A stretch of 64,000 bases of DNA from Rhizobium esperanzae (GTDB lineage: Bacteria > Pseudomonadota > Alphaproteobacteria > Rhizobiales > Rhizobiaceae): positions 61,517 to 125,516 of the forward strand of contig NZ_JACIFY010000020.1 in the NCBI RefSeq assembly GCF_014197615.1, in the 5' to 3' direction. The notes under the pieces are model-generated. The model did not search any database. It worked only from the letters and a program-made list of their open reading frames with translations, and was not told the origin of the DNA. Positions 27,469-35,479 of the stretch are shown here, in pieces. The position numbers were made by a program, and so were the translations under genes. Numbering within the stretch: the stretch's first letter is position 1; each line of letters starts with the position of its first letter.

Positions 27469-28650
27469 TTACCCCAGAAGGCTAGTGTCCTGCTTGTGGA
27501 CGAGAAGCATGCTCGACGTATTGCCGAGGATACGGTCGTTCGAAATCATGAGCTGTGCTGAATGCGCGTCGCGCAGGTGGCGGCCGAGGCTGAAGGGCGT
27601 GCCGTTCTTGTAGCCCATGATGCCGCAGATCAGCATGGCATGGTTGACGATCTCCAGGATCGTCTCGGAAGAGGCGATCTTGACGTTGTTCATCGCCACC
27701 GCAAAGCCCATCGAGGACAGCCTGTCATGATCTGATTTGGCATCCTCATAGGCCTTGAGGCCGGCAACCACGTTGGATTTCACCATCTGCAGCAGGTTCG
27801 AAACCTCGGCAAGGCGCAGCGCACCCGGCGGCTGGGTATCGGGTGCCTTGCGGGCGGCGGCGCGCACGAAAGCCTGGGCACGCGCGACGGCGTCGACCGC
27901 GATGCCGTACCAGACGCCGCTCCAGAGCAGGTGCGAAGAGGCGAGCATCGATTGCGCCGCAATCTCCGCGAAAGGCTTCGGCAGGATCTGGCGCGCCGGC
28001 GCTTCACCTTTGAATAGGAAGCCGTCGGAGCAGGTGCCGCGCATGCCGAGCGTGTTCCACGCATGCGTCTTCTCGAGCGTGTACTGATCCTTGAGGAAAG
28101 CCGTCAGCACCTGATCGGAGGAGGCGGCCTGCGGATGGCTGCGCGAGGTGATGAGAATGGCGTCGGCATGCGAACCGTAGGAAATGACGGTCGCATCCTT
28201 TTCGAGGCGGCAGATATCGCCTTCGACCTCAACCGCGCAAATGCTGTTGCGCAGGTTTCCGCCGATGCCACCCTCGGTGGTGGCCGAAGCGATCAACAGC
28301 TGGTCGGCGGCGACGGCATGCATGAAGCTACGGTGCCACTCGCTGTCGGCGCCGTGTTCGACGAGGCTCGACAGCTTGATATGGTGCATGGCGAAGACCA
28401 TGGCGCTGGCCGCGCAGGCCTGGCCGAGCATCGAGCACAATTCGGCGATCTCGGTGGTCGAGGCCGATTCACCGCCGAGCTGGCGCGGCACCTGGATGCC
28501 GAGCAGCCTTTCGGCCTTCATCGCATCCACGGCTTCGCGGGGAAAGCGGCCCTCGGCATCGACGATATCGGCGTGTTTGGCAGCCACTTCAGCGACGCGG
28601 GCGACCCTTGCGACAAGACCGTCCTGCATGATCTTGACGGGGAAGTTCAT
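27469..28650 (-). CDS. acyl-CoA dehydrogenase family protein, atypical
   Basis: The 393-residue protein has the acyl-CoA dehydrogenase fold: an N-terminal helical part (FPREAVDAMKAERLLGIQVPRQLGG), a middle segment SATTEGGIGGNL and the C-terminal FAD domain (MLICGIMGYKNGTPFSLGRHLRDAHSAQLM). Where most members carry the catalytic Glu in IYEGTS, this reads ILGNTS with glycine at 376, so an ordinary dehydrogenation is doubtful unless the base lies elsewhere, as in isovaleryl-CoA dehydrogenase. It sits between the carrier protein and its ligase, so its substrate may be an aminoacyl- or acyl-carrier thioester. Its ATG overlaps the carrier-protein stop by one base. Confidence 0.83.
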   Translation of the reverse strand: MNFPVKIMQDGLVARVARVAEVAAKHADIVDAEGRFPREAVDAMKAERLLGIQVPRQLGGESASTTEIAELCSMLGQACAASAMVFAMHHIKLSSLVEHGADSEWHRSFMHAVAADQLLIASATTEGGIGGNLRNSICAVEVEGDICRLEKDATVISYGSHADAILITSRSHPQAASSDQVLTAFLKDQYTLEKTHAWNTLGMRGTCSDGFLFKGEAPARQILPKPFAEIAAQSMLASSHLLWSGVWYGIAVDAVARAQAFVRAAARKAPDTQPPGALRLAEVSNLLQMVKSNVVAGLKAYEDAKSDHDRLSSMGFAVAMNNVKIASSETILEIVNHAMLICGIMGYKNGTPFSLGRHLRDAHSAQLMISNDRILGNTSSMLLVHKQDTSLLG

Positions 28651-28901
28651 CAGGCGACCTTCCGGCTGTCCTGGATGATATCGACCGTCCTGGCAATGGC
28701 CGAGATGCTCGCGAAGGATTTGCGGTTCAGGAGATTGTCCGGGAATTCGATGTCGAACGCCTCTTCAATGCCGAGCATCAGCTGCACCGAGGCAAAGGAG
28801 GTCAGCCCCGCCGCATAAAGATCGGCGTCGTCGGCGACCTGGTCGATTGCGACAGGAAGCTTGCCGAATTTGGCTACGAGGTCGCGGATTGTCTTATTCA
28901 T
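28650..28901 (-). CDS. acyl carrier protein-like carrier for the amino acid ligase
   Basis: An 83-residue acidic helical protein. The phosphopantetheine site is Ser35 in AGLTSFASVQLML; the usual DSL is TSF here. Phosphopantetheine carriers of this sort are the acceptors of aa:CP ligases in Bradyrhizobium and Agrobacterium. It is the first gene of the leftward operon, with GGAG before the ATG, and overlaps the next start (TGATG). A perfect 6-bp dyad lies 69 bp upstream. Role as acceptor is inferred from operon context. Confidence 0.85.
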   Translation of the reverse strand: MNKTIRDLVAKFGKLPVAIDQVADDADLYAAGLTSFASVQLMLGIEEAFDIEFPDNLLNRKSFASISAIARTVDIIQDSRKVA

Positions 28902-28969
28902 CCCATCACTCCAAGATTCTCATGATCCCGAACCGGCGTTCATCGCCTTGTCATGAGCGTTCTTTTAGT

Positions 28970-28990
28970 GCGGAAAACAGAACATTCCGC
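28970..28990. promoter_or_regulatory. dyad upstream of the carrier-protein operon
   Basis: GCGGAA-N9-TTCCGC is a perfect 6-9-6 inverted repeat with no T-tract, in the 262-bp AT-rich gap between the carrier-protein start and the epmB stop. It is placed as an operator for the operon; the binding protein is unknown. Confidence 0.4.
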
Positions 28991-29163
28991 TAATTTGTTG
29001 GGTTAAAGATGATTGTTCCTCATAGTTAGGATTTTAGCGATCCTTCTGCCCAGAATGGAAATCCACATTATAAATCAATTCTTTAATGCGGATTTGCCGT
29101 CGACGCTCGCCACGACTTCCAACGTCACGAGTACAGAAATGACACGGGATAAGGCGCTTTGCC

Positions 29164-30216
29164 TCAATTGGCGGGCGGATAGCAGTGCTCGTCGCCACGA
29201 TAGTCCGAGACGGAATAACACCCGTCTCCCCTCGCCCGAACGGCGCCGGCGCTGACGACGGCCTTACCGTAACCGCCGGGAATATCGAGAATATAAGTGG
29301 GCTGGCAGAGCCCGGAGATCCGCCCGCGCAGCGCGGCGACGATCCTCTGTCCTTCTTCGAGCGTCAATCTGAAATGCCCGGTGCCGGGCGCCAAATCGGG
29401 ATGATGCAGGTAATAGGGTTTGACGCGGATCTCGACGAAGGCCCTCATCAGTTCAGCAAGCACATCGGGATCGTCGTTGATGCCCTTCAACAGCACCGAC
29501 TGGCTGACCATGGCGATGCCGGCATCGACGAGACGGGCGCAGGCGGCGCGCGCTTCCGCCGTCAATTCCCTGGCATGGTTGGCGTGCAGCGCCACGTAGA
29601 CCGTCTTGCCGCTCGCCTTCAGCGCCGCGATCAATGCGTCGTCGATCTTGCCGGGATCGACGACGGGAACACGCGTGTGGAACCGCACGATCTTCACATG
29701 CGCGATTTCCGCAAGCGCCTCCATGATCTCGCGAAGCCGGCGCGGGGAAAGCACCAGCGGATCGCCGCCGGTGAGGATGACCTCCCAGATTTCCGGATGG
29801 CCTCCGATATAATCGAAGGCTGCCTGCATCGCCGCCGCATCGAGCGTGCCGAGACCCTGCGGCCCGACCATTTCGCGCCGGAAGCAGAAGCGGCAATAGA
29901 CCGGGCAGACATGCACGGCCTTCAGCAGCACCCGATCGGGATAGCGGTGCACGATGCCTTCGACCGGGCTGTGGGCATGGTCGCCGATCGGATCGGCGCG
30001 TTCTTCGAGCGCAACCGTCAGTTCGGCGGCATCGGGCACGAATTGCCGGGCGATCGGATCGTCTGGATCGGCCCGATCGATCAGCCTGGCGACGGCAGGC
30101 GTGAGGGCAATGGCGTAACGCGCGGCGACCTCTTCGAGCGCCGCGCGGTCGGCCGGCGTGGCAAGCCCTGCCGTCACCAGATCGTCGACGCTCTTGATCG
30201 GCTTGACGGCATTCAT
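29164..30216 (-). CDS. epmB: EF-P beta-lysylation protein EpmB (lysine 2,3-aminomutase family)
   Basis: A 350-residue radical SAM protein with the cluster motif CPVYCRFC (Cys104, Cys108, Cys111) and the KamA-family segments GGDPLVLSPRRLREIM and PYYLHHPDLAPGTGHF. EpmB converts (S)-alpha-lysine to (R)-beta-lysine for attachment to elongation factor P. Its start overlaps the epmA stop by four bases, and efp lies divergent just beyond, so all three parts of the modification pathway are together. GGAG precedes the ATG. Confidence 0.9.
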   Translation of the reverse strand: MNAVKPIKSVDDLVTAGLATPADRAALEEVAARYAIALTPAVARLIDRADPDDPIARQFVPDAAELTVALEERADPIGDHAHSPVEGIVHRYPDRVLLKAVHVCPVYCRFCFRREMVGPQGLGTLDAAAMQAAFDYIGGHPEIWEVILTGGDPLVLSPRRLREIMEALAEIAHVKIVRFHTRVPVVDPGKIDDALIAALKASGKTVYVALHANHARELTAEARAACARLVDAGIAMVSQSVLLKGINDDPDVLAELMRAFVEIRVKPYYLHHPDLAPGTGHFRLTLEEGQRIVAALRGRISGLCQPTYILDIPGGYGKAVVSAGAVRARGDGCYSVSDYRGDEHCYPPAN

Positions 30217-31274
30217 CTTCCGTACTCCGCAACCGGCGCCCAGAGCACCTGGTCGATGCGCGACGCCCCCGTCGCCAGCATCACCAGACGGTCGAAGCCG
30301 AGCGCGATGCCGCTGGCCTCCGGCATCAGCGACAGTGCAGCGAGGAAATCCTCATCGAGCGGATAGGTCTCGCCGTAGACACGCGCCTTCTCGGCCATCT
30401 CGATCTCGAAGCGCCGCCGCTGTTCGCCGGCGTTGGTGAGTTCGCCGAAGCCGTTGGCAAGCTCGACGCCGCAGGCATAGAGTTCGAAACGCTCGGCAAC
30501 CCGGGGGTCGCGGGCCGAAGGACGCGCAAGCGCTGCCTCCGAAACCGGATATTCGTCGAGGATGGTGATGCGGCCGAAGCCGAGATGCGGCTCGATCTTT
30601 TCGACCAGCACCCGGCTGAAGAGATCGGCCCAGCCATCATCCGCAGCAACACGCATGCCGACGCGCCTGAGTTCGGCCGCCAGATGATCGCGGTCGGTCG
30701 AACCATCGGCGGCGACGGAGGCGAGAAGGTCGATGCCGGCATGCCGCTCGAAGGCTTCGGCGACACCGATCCGCTCCGGCCCGGCGAAAGGATCGCTCTC
30801 GGCCCCGCGATAGGCGAGCCTCGGCGTCTTCACGGTTTCGGCCGCCAGCGCCAGGATCCGCACGCAATCCATCATCAGGCTCTCATAGCTTTCACCGGCG
30901 CGATACCATTCGAGCATGGTGAATTCGGGATGATGCAGCGGCCCGCGCTCGCGGTTGCGATAGACATGGGCAAAACACGAGATGCGTTCCTCGCCGGCGG
31001 CAAGCAGCTTCTTGCAGGCAAATTCCGGCGAGGTATGCAGGTAGAACGGCGCCTTTTGCCCATCCGTCGTCAGCGCTTCCGTGGCGAAGGCATGCAGATG
31101 CGCCTCGTTGCCGGGTGAGATCTGCAGCGCCGCCGTATCGACCTCGATGAAATCCTCGCGCGCGAAAAACCCGCGCAGCGCCGCCTGGATCGCGTTGCGC
31201 CCGACCAGGAACGGACGGCGATCGGCATGCACGGACGGGGTCCACCAGGGGGACGCTTTGGCCGAAGAGTTCAT
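30213..31274 (-). CDS. epmA: EF-P lysine ligase EpmA (PoxA/GenX, LysRS-like)
   Basis: This 353-residue class II lysyl-tRNA synthetase paralogue lacks the anticodon-binding domain. Motif 2 is in HVYRNRERGPLHHPEFTMLEW and motif 3 in GIALGFDRLVML. EpmA activates (R)-beta-lysine with ATP and attaches it to the conserved lysine of EF-P, helping ribosomes pass polyproline stretches. It is divergent from efp (147 bp apart) and coupled to epmB. Length and motifs are normal. Confidence 0.92.
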   Translation of the reverse strand: MNSSAKASPWWTPSVHADRRPFLVGRNAIQAALRGFFAREDFIEVDTAALQISPGNEAHLHAFATEALTTDGQKAPFYLHTSPEFACKKLLAAGEERISCFAHVYRNRERGPLHHPEFTMLEWYRAGESYESLMMDCVRILALAAETVKTPRLAYRGAESDPFAGPERIGVAEAFERHAGIDLLASVAADGSTDRDHLAAELRRVGMRVAADDGWADLFSRVLVEKIEPHLGFGRITILDEYPVSEAALARPSARDPRVAERFELYACGVELANGFGELTNAGEQRRRFEIEMAEKARVYGETYPLDEDFLAALSLMPEASGIALGFDRLVMLATGASRIDQVLWAPVAEYGR

Positions 31275-31421
31275 TCCAAGCTTTCTTCGCCGGAGAAGCC
31301 GGTATGGGGGTGGCTATTTCCCGGATTTTAGGTTAGTTGCGCCCCAAAGAAAAACATTTGCGTCTTCGGGGCGTCTCGACAGTCATCTACGACGCCGAAA
31401 GCCGAGTTACAAGGAAGTCTT

Positions 31422-31991
31422 ATGGTCAAGGTCATCGCCTCTTCGGTCCGCAAGGGCAACGTTCTCGATGTCGACGGCAAGCTCTACGTCGTTCTCACCG
31501 CCCAGAACTTTCATCCGGGCAAGGGCACGCCGGTCACCCAGGTCGACATGCGCCGCATCGTCGACGGCGTGAAGGTCTCCGAGCGCTGGCGCACCACCGA
31601 ACAGGTCGAGCGCGCCTTCGTCGAAGACGTCAACTTCCAGTATCTCTATGAAGACGGCGAAGGCTTCCACTTCATGAACCCTGCCAACTACGACCAGGTG
31701 GTCGTCAGCCAGGAAACCATGGGCGACCAGAAGGCCTACCTCCAGGAAGGCATGACCTGCATCCTGTCGATCCATGAAGGCATTCCGCTGGCGCTCGAAC
31801 TGCCGCGCCACGTCACGCTCGAGATCGTCGAGACCGAACCGGTCGTCAAGGGCCAGACGGCATCCTCGTCCTACAAGCCGGCCATGCTCTCCAACGGCAT
31901 CCGCACCTCGGTCCCGCCGCATATCGACGCCGGCACCCGCGTCGTCATCGCGACCGAAGACAATTCCTACGTCGAACGCGCTAAGGACTGA
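31422..31991 (+). CDS. efp: elongation factor P
   Basis: The 189-residue, three-beta-barrel factor has the modifiable lysine Lys34 in HPGKGTP, in the position beta-lysylated by EpmA in Escherichia coli. The ending RVVIATEDNSYVERAKD is typical. It binds between the P and E sites of the ribosome and stimulates peptide bonds at proline runs. The 147-bp leader has a CGCCCC/GGGGCG inverted pair (31340-31345, 31368-31373) of unknown role. Confidence 0.95.
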   Translation: MVKVIASSVRKGNVLDVDGKLYVVLTAQNFHPGKGTPVTQVDMRRIVDGVKVSERWRTTEQVERAFVEDVNFQYLYEDGEGFHFMNPANYDQVVVSQETMGDQKAYLQEGMTCILSIHEGIPLALELPRHVTLEIVETEPVVKGQTASSSYKPAMLSNGIRTSVPPHIDAGTRVVIATEDNSYVERAKD

Positions 31992-32013
31992 TCCTGGTTT
32001 TCATCGATTCAGG

Positions 32014-32035
32014 AGGCCGGCTCAGGCCGGCCTCT
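32014..32035 (+). terminator. probable terminator after efp
   Basis: An 8-bp perfect GC-rich stem (GAGGCCGG/CCGGCCTC) with a 6-nt loop lies 22 bp past the efp stop. The following bases are not a real U-run, so termination may be weak. Confidence 0.5.
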
Positions 32036-32130
32036 CACTGAAATGTAAAATGCAGGCAAGTATCCATGCCGCGTCCACGCGCAACGCGCAATTGTTCAGC
32101 GAAAGCTGCGCCTAATTCCAAGAGCCGAAT

Positions 32131-32805
32131 TCAGATAACCTTTCGAACCTCGCTCTCGAAGCTCATGACGTGAGCCATCGCGATCTTTTCGGCCTCATCG
32201 GCATCCCCTCTGCATACCGCCTCGAGCATGAGAACCTGATCATGCAGGACGTCCTCAAGACGCGGCACCAGCGTCGGAAACCGTTTCATCGCGACATATA
32301 GAATTCTGAGCGACAGATTGTGGTAGTGATCCAGCGTATCGAACAGGAAAGAGTTCTTCGCCACTTTGTAGATGAAGCGGTGAACCCGGCGATCCAGGGC
32401 AAGGATGTCTTCCAGCGCCATCGGACCGGTCGTTTGCTTGAGCTCGTCGATCAGCTGCCGTGCCTCCTGCCGCTCGAACTCGCGAAGCCTTTCGGCCGCT
32501 AACCTGGTTGCCCAGGATTCGATCCGCGCCCGCGCCTCGTAAACGGCAGTAAGATCATTGATATCGATCTTGCTGACGAATGTGCCGCGCCGCGCGCTGA
32601 CGACAACGAAACCATCATATTGCAGACGCTGAAGCGCCTCCCGAACCGGGGTGCGCCCGACTTCCAGACGTTTCATTAGCTCGGCCTCCCGCAGAAGCGT
32701 GCCCGGAGGAAGCAATGTCGTGATGATGTCGTCGCGCAGCCGAATATATGTCCGCTCCGCCAGCGTTGATTCAGCCGCTTCGTAGTCCACTTCGAATGCC
32801 GACAT
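32131..32805 (-). CDS. GntR family regulator, FadR/FCD subgroup
   Basis: The 224-residue protein has an N-terminal winged helix (LAERTYIRLRDDIITTLLPPG, VGRTPVREALQRLQYDGFV) and an all-helical FCD effector domain with metal-binding-type His residues (HRFIYKVAKN, LHDQVLMLEAV). ATG 32805 lies behind a GAGAGG and gives a normal family length; the frame is open 24 codons further. It is divergent from the amino-acid importer operon and is its likely repressor. Confidence 0.85.
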   Translation of the reverse strand: MSAFEVDYEAAESTLAERTYIRLRDDIITTLLPPGTLLREAELMKRLEVGRTPVREALQRLQYDGFVVVSARRGTFVSKIDINDLTAVYEARARIESWATRLAAERLREFERQEARQLIDELKQTTGPMALEDILALDRRVHRFIYKVAKNSFLFDTLDHYHNLSLRILYVAMKRFPTLVPRLEDVLHDQVLMLEAVCRGDADEAEKIAMAHVMSFESEVRKVI

Positions 32806-32886
32806 ATTCAGCGCGTTCCTCTCTCGATCCATTTTCGCATAGCTAAACGCTGTCCTGCCTAGAAAAAAGGCGGTCAACGAATCTGC

Positions 32887-32935
32887 TTGACTTCATATAA
32901 TGTCTGCATATTCTCAATATATCAGCAATATATAA
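32887..32935. promoter_or_regulatory. promoter and operator region of the amino-acid importer
   Basis: Rightward TTGACT (32887-32892) and TATTCT (32909-32914) are 16 bp apart. Overlapping them is the perfect dyad ATATT-CTC-AATAT (32908-32920), followed by a TATAT/ATATA dyad to about 32935. The dyads are good candidate sites for the divergent GntR protein. Confidence 0.45.
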
Positions 32936-32954
32936 CCACAAAGAGGGGTTTCAA

Positions 32955-33881
32955 ATGAAACATGCTGAATTGAAGAAAAAATCGAAGGCGAATGGGCTCA
33001 TTGCCTTGGCAATCTTGAGTTTGGGGCTGTTTGCGACAGCCGTGCCGTCTGCGGCGGACGCCGACGATCTGGAGCTGATGAAGCCAGGCACGCTCGTCGT
33101 TACGGTGCAGCCTTACATGCCCTATACGGCGGTCAAGGATGGAAAGCTCGTCGGGCTCGACAGCGACATCCTGGCAGCCGTCGCCGATAAGCTCGGCCTC
33201 AAGATGGAAATCAACGTCACCGACTTTCCGGGCATGCTGGCTTCCGTCCAGACGCAGCGGGCCGATATAACCATTGGCGGAATTGCATGGTCCGACACTC
33301 GCCAGAAAGTCGGCCTGTTCACCGACCCTCCATATTATTCGCCGCCGGCCATGGCCGTAAGCGGCACGGCGAGCTTTCCCGATGTTGCGAGCCTGGAAGG
33401 CAAAAGTCTCGGCACCGTCACCGGCTATGTCTGGGCCAAATCCATCGCGCAGGTGCCTAACGCATCACCCCATACCTTCCCGAGCGCCGACAGTGTGTTC
33501 CAGGATATTTCCGCCGGGCGCCTGGATGTTGGCTTTCTCGATCCGTTGCTGATCACCTATCAACAGCAGCAACGCCCCGACATGAAGGTCCGCATCGAAT
33601 ACCTGAAGCCGCCGACAGACGAACAGGTCGCCGCGCACCCCGATTACAAATATTTTCAAGCCTATATGACCGGATTCTACCTTCCCAAGCAGTCGCCGAA
33701 GCTGGCCAAGGCCGTTTCCGATCAAATCGACGGCATGTACAAGGATGGATCCCTTGCGGCTTTGATCACGAAATGGGGCGGCGATCCCCAGCAGTTCCTG
33801 GTTCCTTCGCCCGAGATGGCGGCACAGCGGCGCGGCGTCGACAGGCCCGCCGACTGGAACCCGCCTTCCATCGCGAAGTGA
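32955..33881 (+). CDS. polar amino acid ABC transporter substrate-binding protein
   Basis: A 308-residue periplasmic protein with a Sec signal peptide (hydrophobic LIALAILSLGLFATAVPSA, cleavage near ADA|DD). The mature part has the family-3 solute-binding pattern: GTLVVTVQPYMPYTAVKDGKLVGLDSDIL, FPGMLASVQTQRADITIGGI and PYYSPPAMAV. It leads an operon with permease, ATPase and a D-amino-acid dehydrogenase-like enzyme, so the ligand is probably a D- or unusual amino acid or opine-like compound. Confidence 0.87.
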   Translation: MKHAELKKKSKANGLIALAILSLGLFATAVPSAADADDLELMKPGTLVVTVQPYMPYTAVKDGKLVGLDSDILAAVADKLGLKMEINVTDFPGMLASVQTQRADITIGGIAWSDTRQKVGLFTDPPYYSPPAMAVSGTASFPDVASLEGKSLGTVTGYVWAKSIAQVPNASPHTFPSADSVFQDISAGRLDVGFLDPLLITYQQQQRPDMKVRIEYLKPPTDEQVAAHPDYKYFQAYMTGFYLPKQSPKLAKAVSDQIDGMYKDGSLAALITKWGGDPQQFLVPSPEMAAQRRGVDRPADWNPPSIAK

Positions 33882-33890
33882 GATCGAAGC

Positions 33891-34634
33891 ATGACCGCGT
33901 TGTCATCCTTCACCGATATCTTCCAGGTTCCCTGGAACGACTACGTCGGAAACATTGCCGGGGGTCTGCTCAAGACCCTCGGCTACACCGTAGCCAGCTT
34001 CATCGGCGCAACGATCCTTGGCCTTGTCCTTGCGTTGATGAGGCTCAACCGGCTGCGACTGGTCCGCATTCCTGCGGCCTTCTACACCGAGCTTTTTAAA
34101 AACGTACCGCTTCTGGCGATCATCTTCCTCACCTATTTCGGCCTGCCTTCCGTGGGCGTCAGGCTGGAGGTTTTCGAAGCGGGAGTCTTGAGCCTGGTGC
34201 TCTTCTACGCCGCTTACCTGTCCGAGATCTTTCGGGCCGCTATCGCCGGCGTACACCGAGGACAGCAGGAGGCGTCTCAGGCTCTCGGGCTGGGACGCGG
34301 CAAAACGTTCAGCCATGTCGTCCTGCCGCAGGCGGTGCGGCTGGCGCTTCCCGGTACGAACACGATGTTCGTCGACCTGATCAAGTCGACCTCGCTGCTT
34401 GTGACGATTTCCGCTGCCGAGCTGATGACGCAGGCACAGTTGATCGCCTCGGAAACATTCCGGGCGCTTGAAGTGTATCTCGTGATCTCGGCTCTTTATT
34501 TCCTTATCTGCTACCCGGTTTCCCAATGTCTGCTTCTGCTGGAGCGCAAGATCCATGCCGGTGTGCCATTGTCGTTGGCCAGACGTCGTCGGCTCAAATT
34601 GGCCAGGACCTATCTTGCCGGAGGGAAAGCCTGA
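33891..34634 (+). CDS. amino acid ABC transporter permease (HisM/GlnP type)
   Basis: The 247-residue inner-membrane protein has five or so hydrophobic segments, the RIPAAFYTELFKNVPLLAII start of the family and the EAA loop QQEASQALGLGRGKTFSHVVLPQAVRLALPG. It begins nine bases after the binding-protein gene and ends three bases before the ATPase gene. A single permease gene suggests a homodimeric channel. Confidence 0.9.
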   Translation: MTALSSFTDIFQVPWNDYVGNIAGGLLKTLGYTVASFIGATILGLVLALMRLNRLRLVRIPAAFYTELFKNVPLLAIIFLTYFGLPSVGVRLEVFEAGVLSLVLFYAAYLSEIFRAAIAGVHRGQQEASQALGLGRGKTFSHVVLPQAVRLALPGTNTMFVDLIKSTSLLVTISAAELMTQAQLIASETFRALEVYLVISALYFLICYPVSQCLLLLERKIHAGVPLSLARRRRLKLARTYLAGGKA

Positions 34635-34637
34635 CCC

Positions 34638-35438
34638 ATGACCACCACTCCTGCTCAAACTGCCTTCGTGTCAAAGCAGCCGGTCGGTCGCCCCGCCGTC
34701 AAAATCAGCGGATTGCGCAAGTCTTTCGACGGACGCCTGGTGCTCGACCACGTCGATCTCGAGGTTCCCACCGGCAAAATCGTCAGCATTATTGGCCAGA
34801 GCGGTGGAGGAAAGACCACCCTCATGCGCTGCGTCAATTTGCTGGAGCGTCCCGATCAGGGAACGATCACCGTCGGCGATGAGACGATCTTCGCCGACGG
34901 CAAGATCACCTGCCGCAACCTTGCAAAGCTTCGGCAGCGTGTCGGCATGGTGTTTCAGCGCTTCAACCTGTTCCCGCATCTGACGGCCGTGGAGAACGTC
35001 GTTCTCGCTCAGATGCACGCAGCCGGGATCGGCGAAAGAGAGGCTGTGGAGCGGGCCGTCAAACTTCTGACGAGAGTGGGTCTTGCCAAACGGGCGATGG
35101 CCTATCCGGAACAGATGTCGGGCGGCGAGCAGCAGCGTGTAGCGATTGCCCGCGCCCTGGCGCTGGAACCGACGGTGTTGCTGTTCGACGAGCCGACATC
35201 GGCGCTCGATCCTGAATCGACCGGCGAAGTTCTCCGCGTCATGCGCGAACTGGCCGCCGACGGCATGACGATGATCCTGGTCACCCACGAACTGCCCTTT
35301 GCCAAGGAAGTGTCCGACTGGGTCGTGTTCATCGATGGCGGTCTTATCATCGAGCAGGGAACCGCCGGAGATGTGCTCGACCATCCCAGAGAAGCACGCA
35401 CGGCTGCCTATGTCGCGCGCTACGCTTCCCCAGGTTAG
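34638..35438 (+). CDS. amino acid ABC transporter ATP-binding protein (GlnQ type)
   Basis: The 266-residue ATPase has Walker A GQSGGGKTTLMR, Q-loop VFQRFNLFPHLTAVENV, signature MSGGEQQRVAIARAL, Walker B VLLFDEPTSALDPES and the His of LVTHELPFAKEV. Length and motifs are those of polar amino-acid importers. It is third in the operon. Confidence 0.92.
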   Translation: MTTTPAQTAFVSKQPVGRPAVKISGLRKSFDGRLVLDHVDLEVPTGKIVSIIGQSGGGKTTLMRCVNLLERPDQGTITVGDETIFADGKITCRNLAKLRQRVGMVFQRFNLFPHLTAVENVVLAQMHAAGIGEREAVERAVKLLTRVGLAKRAMAYPEQMSGGEQQRVAIARALALEPTVLLFDEPTSALDPESTGEVLRVMRELAADGMTMILVTHELPFAKEVSDWVVFIDGGLIIEQGTAGDVLDHPREARTAAYVARYASPG

Positions 35439-35479
35439 CCCATCCAAGCCTCGTTTCTCTAAAGATAAATCCATCTCCG

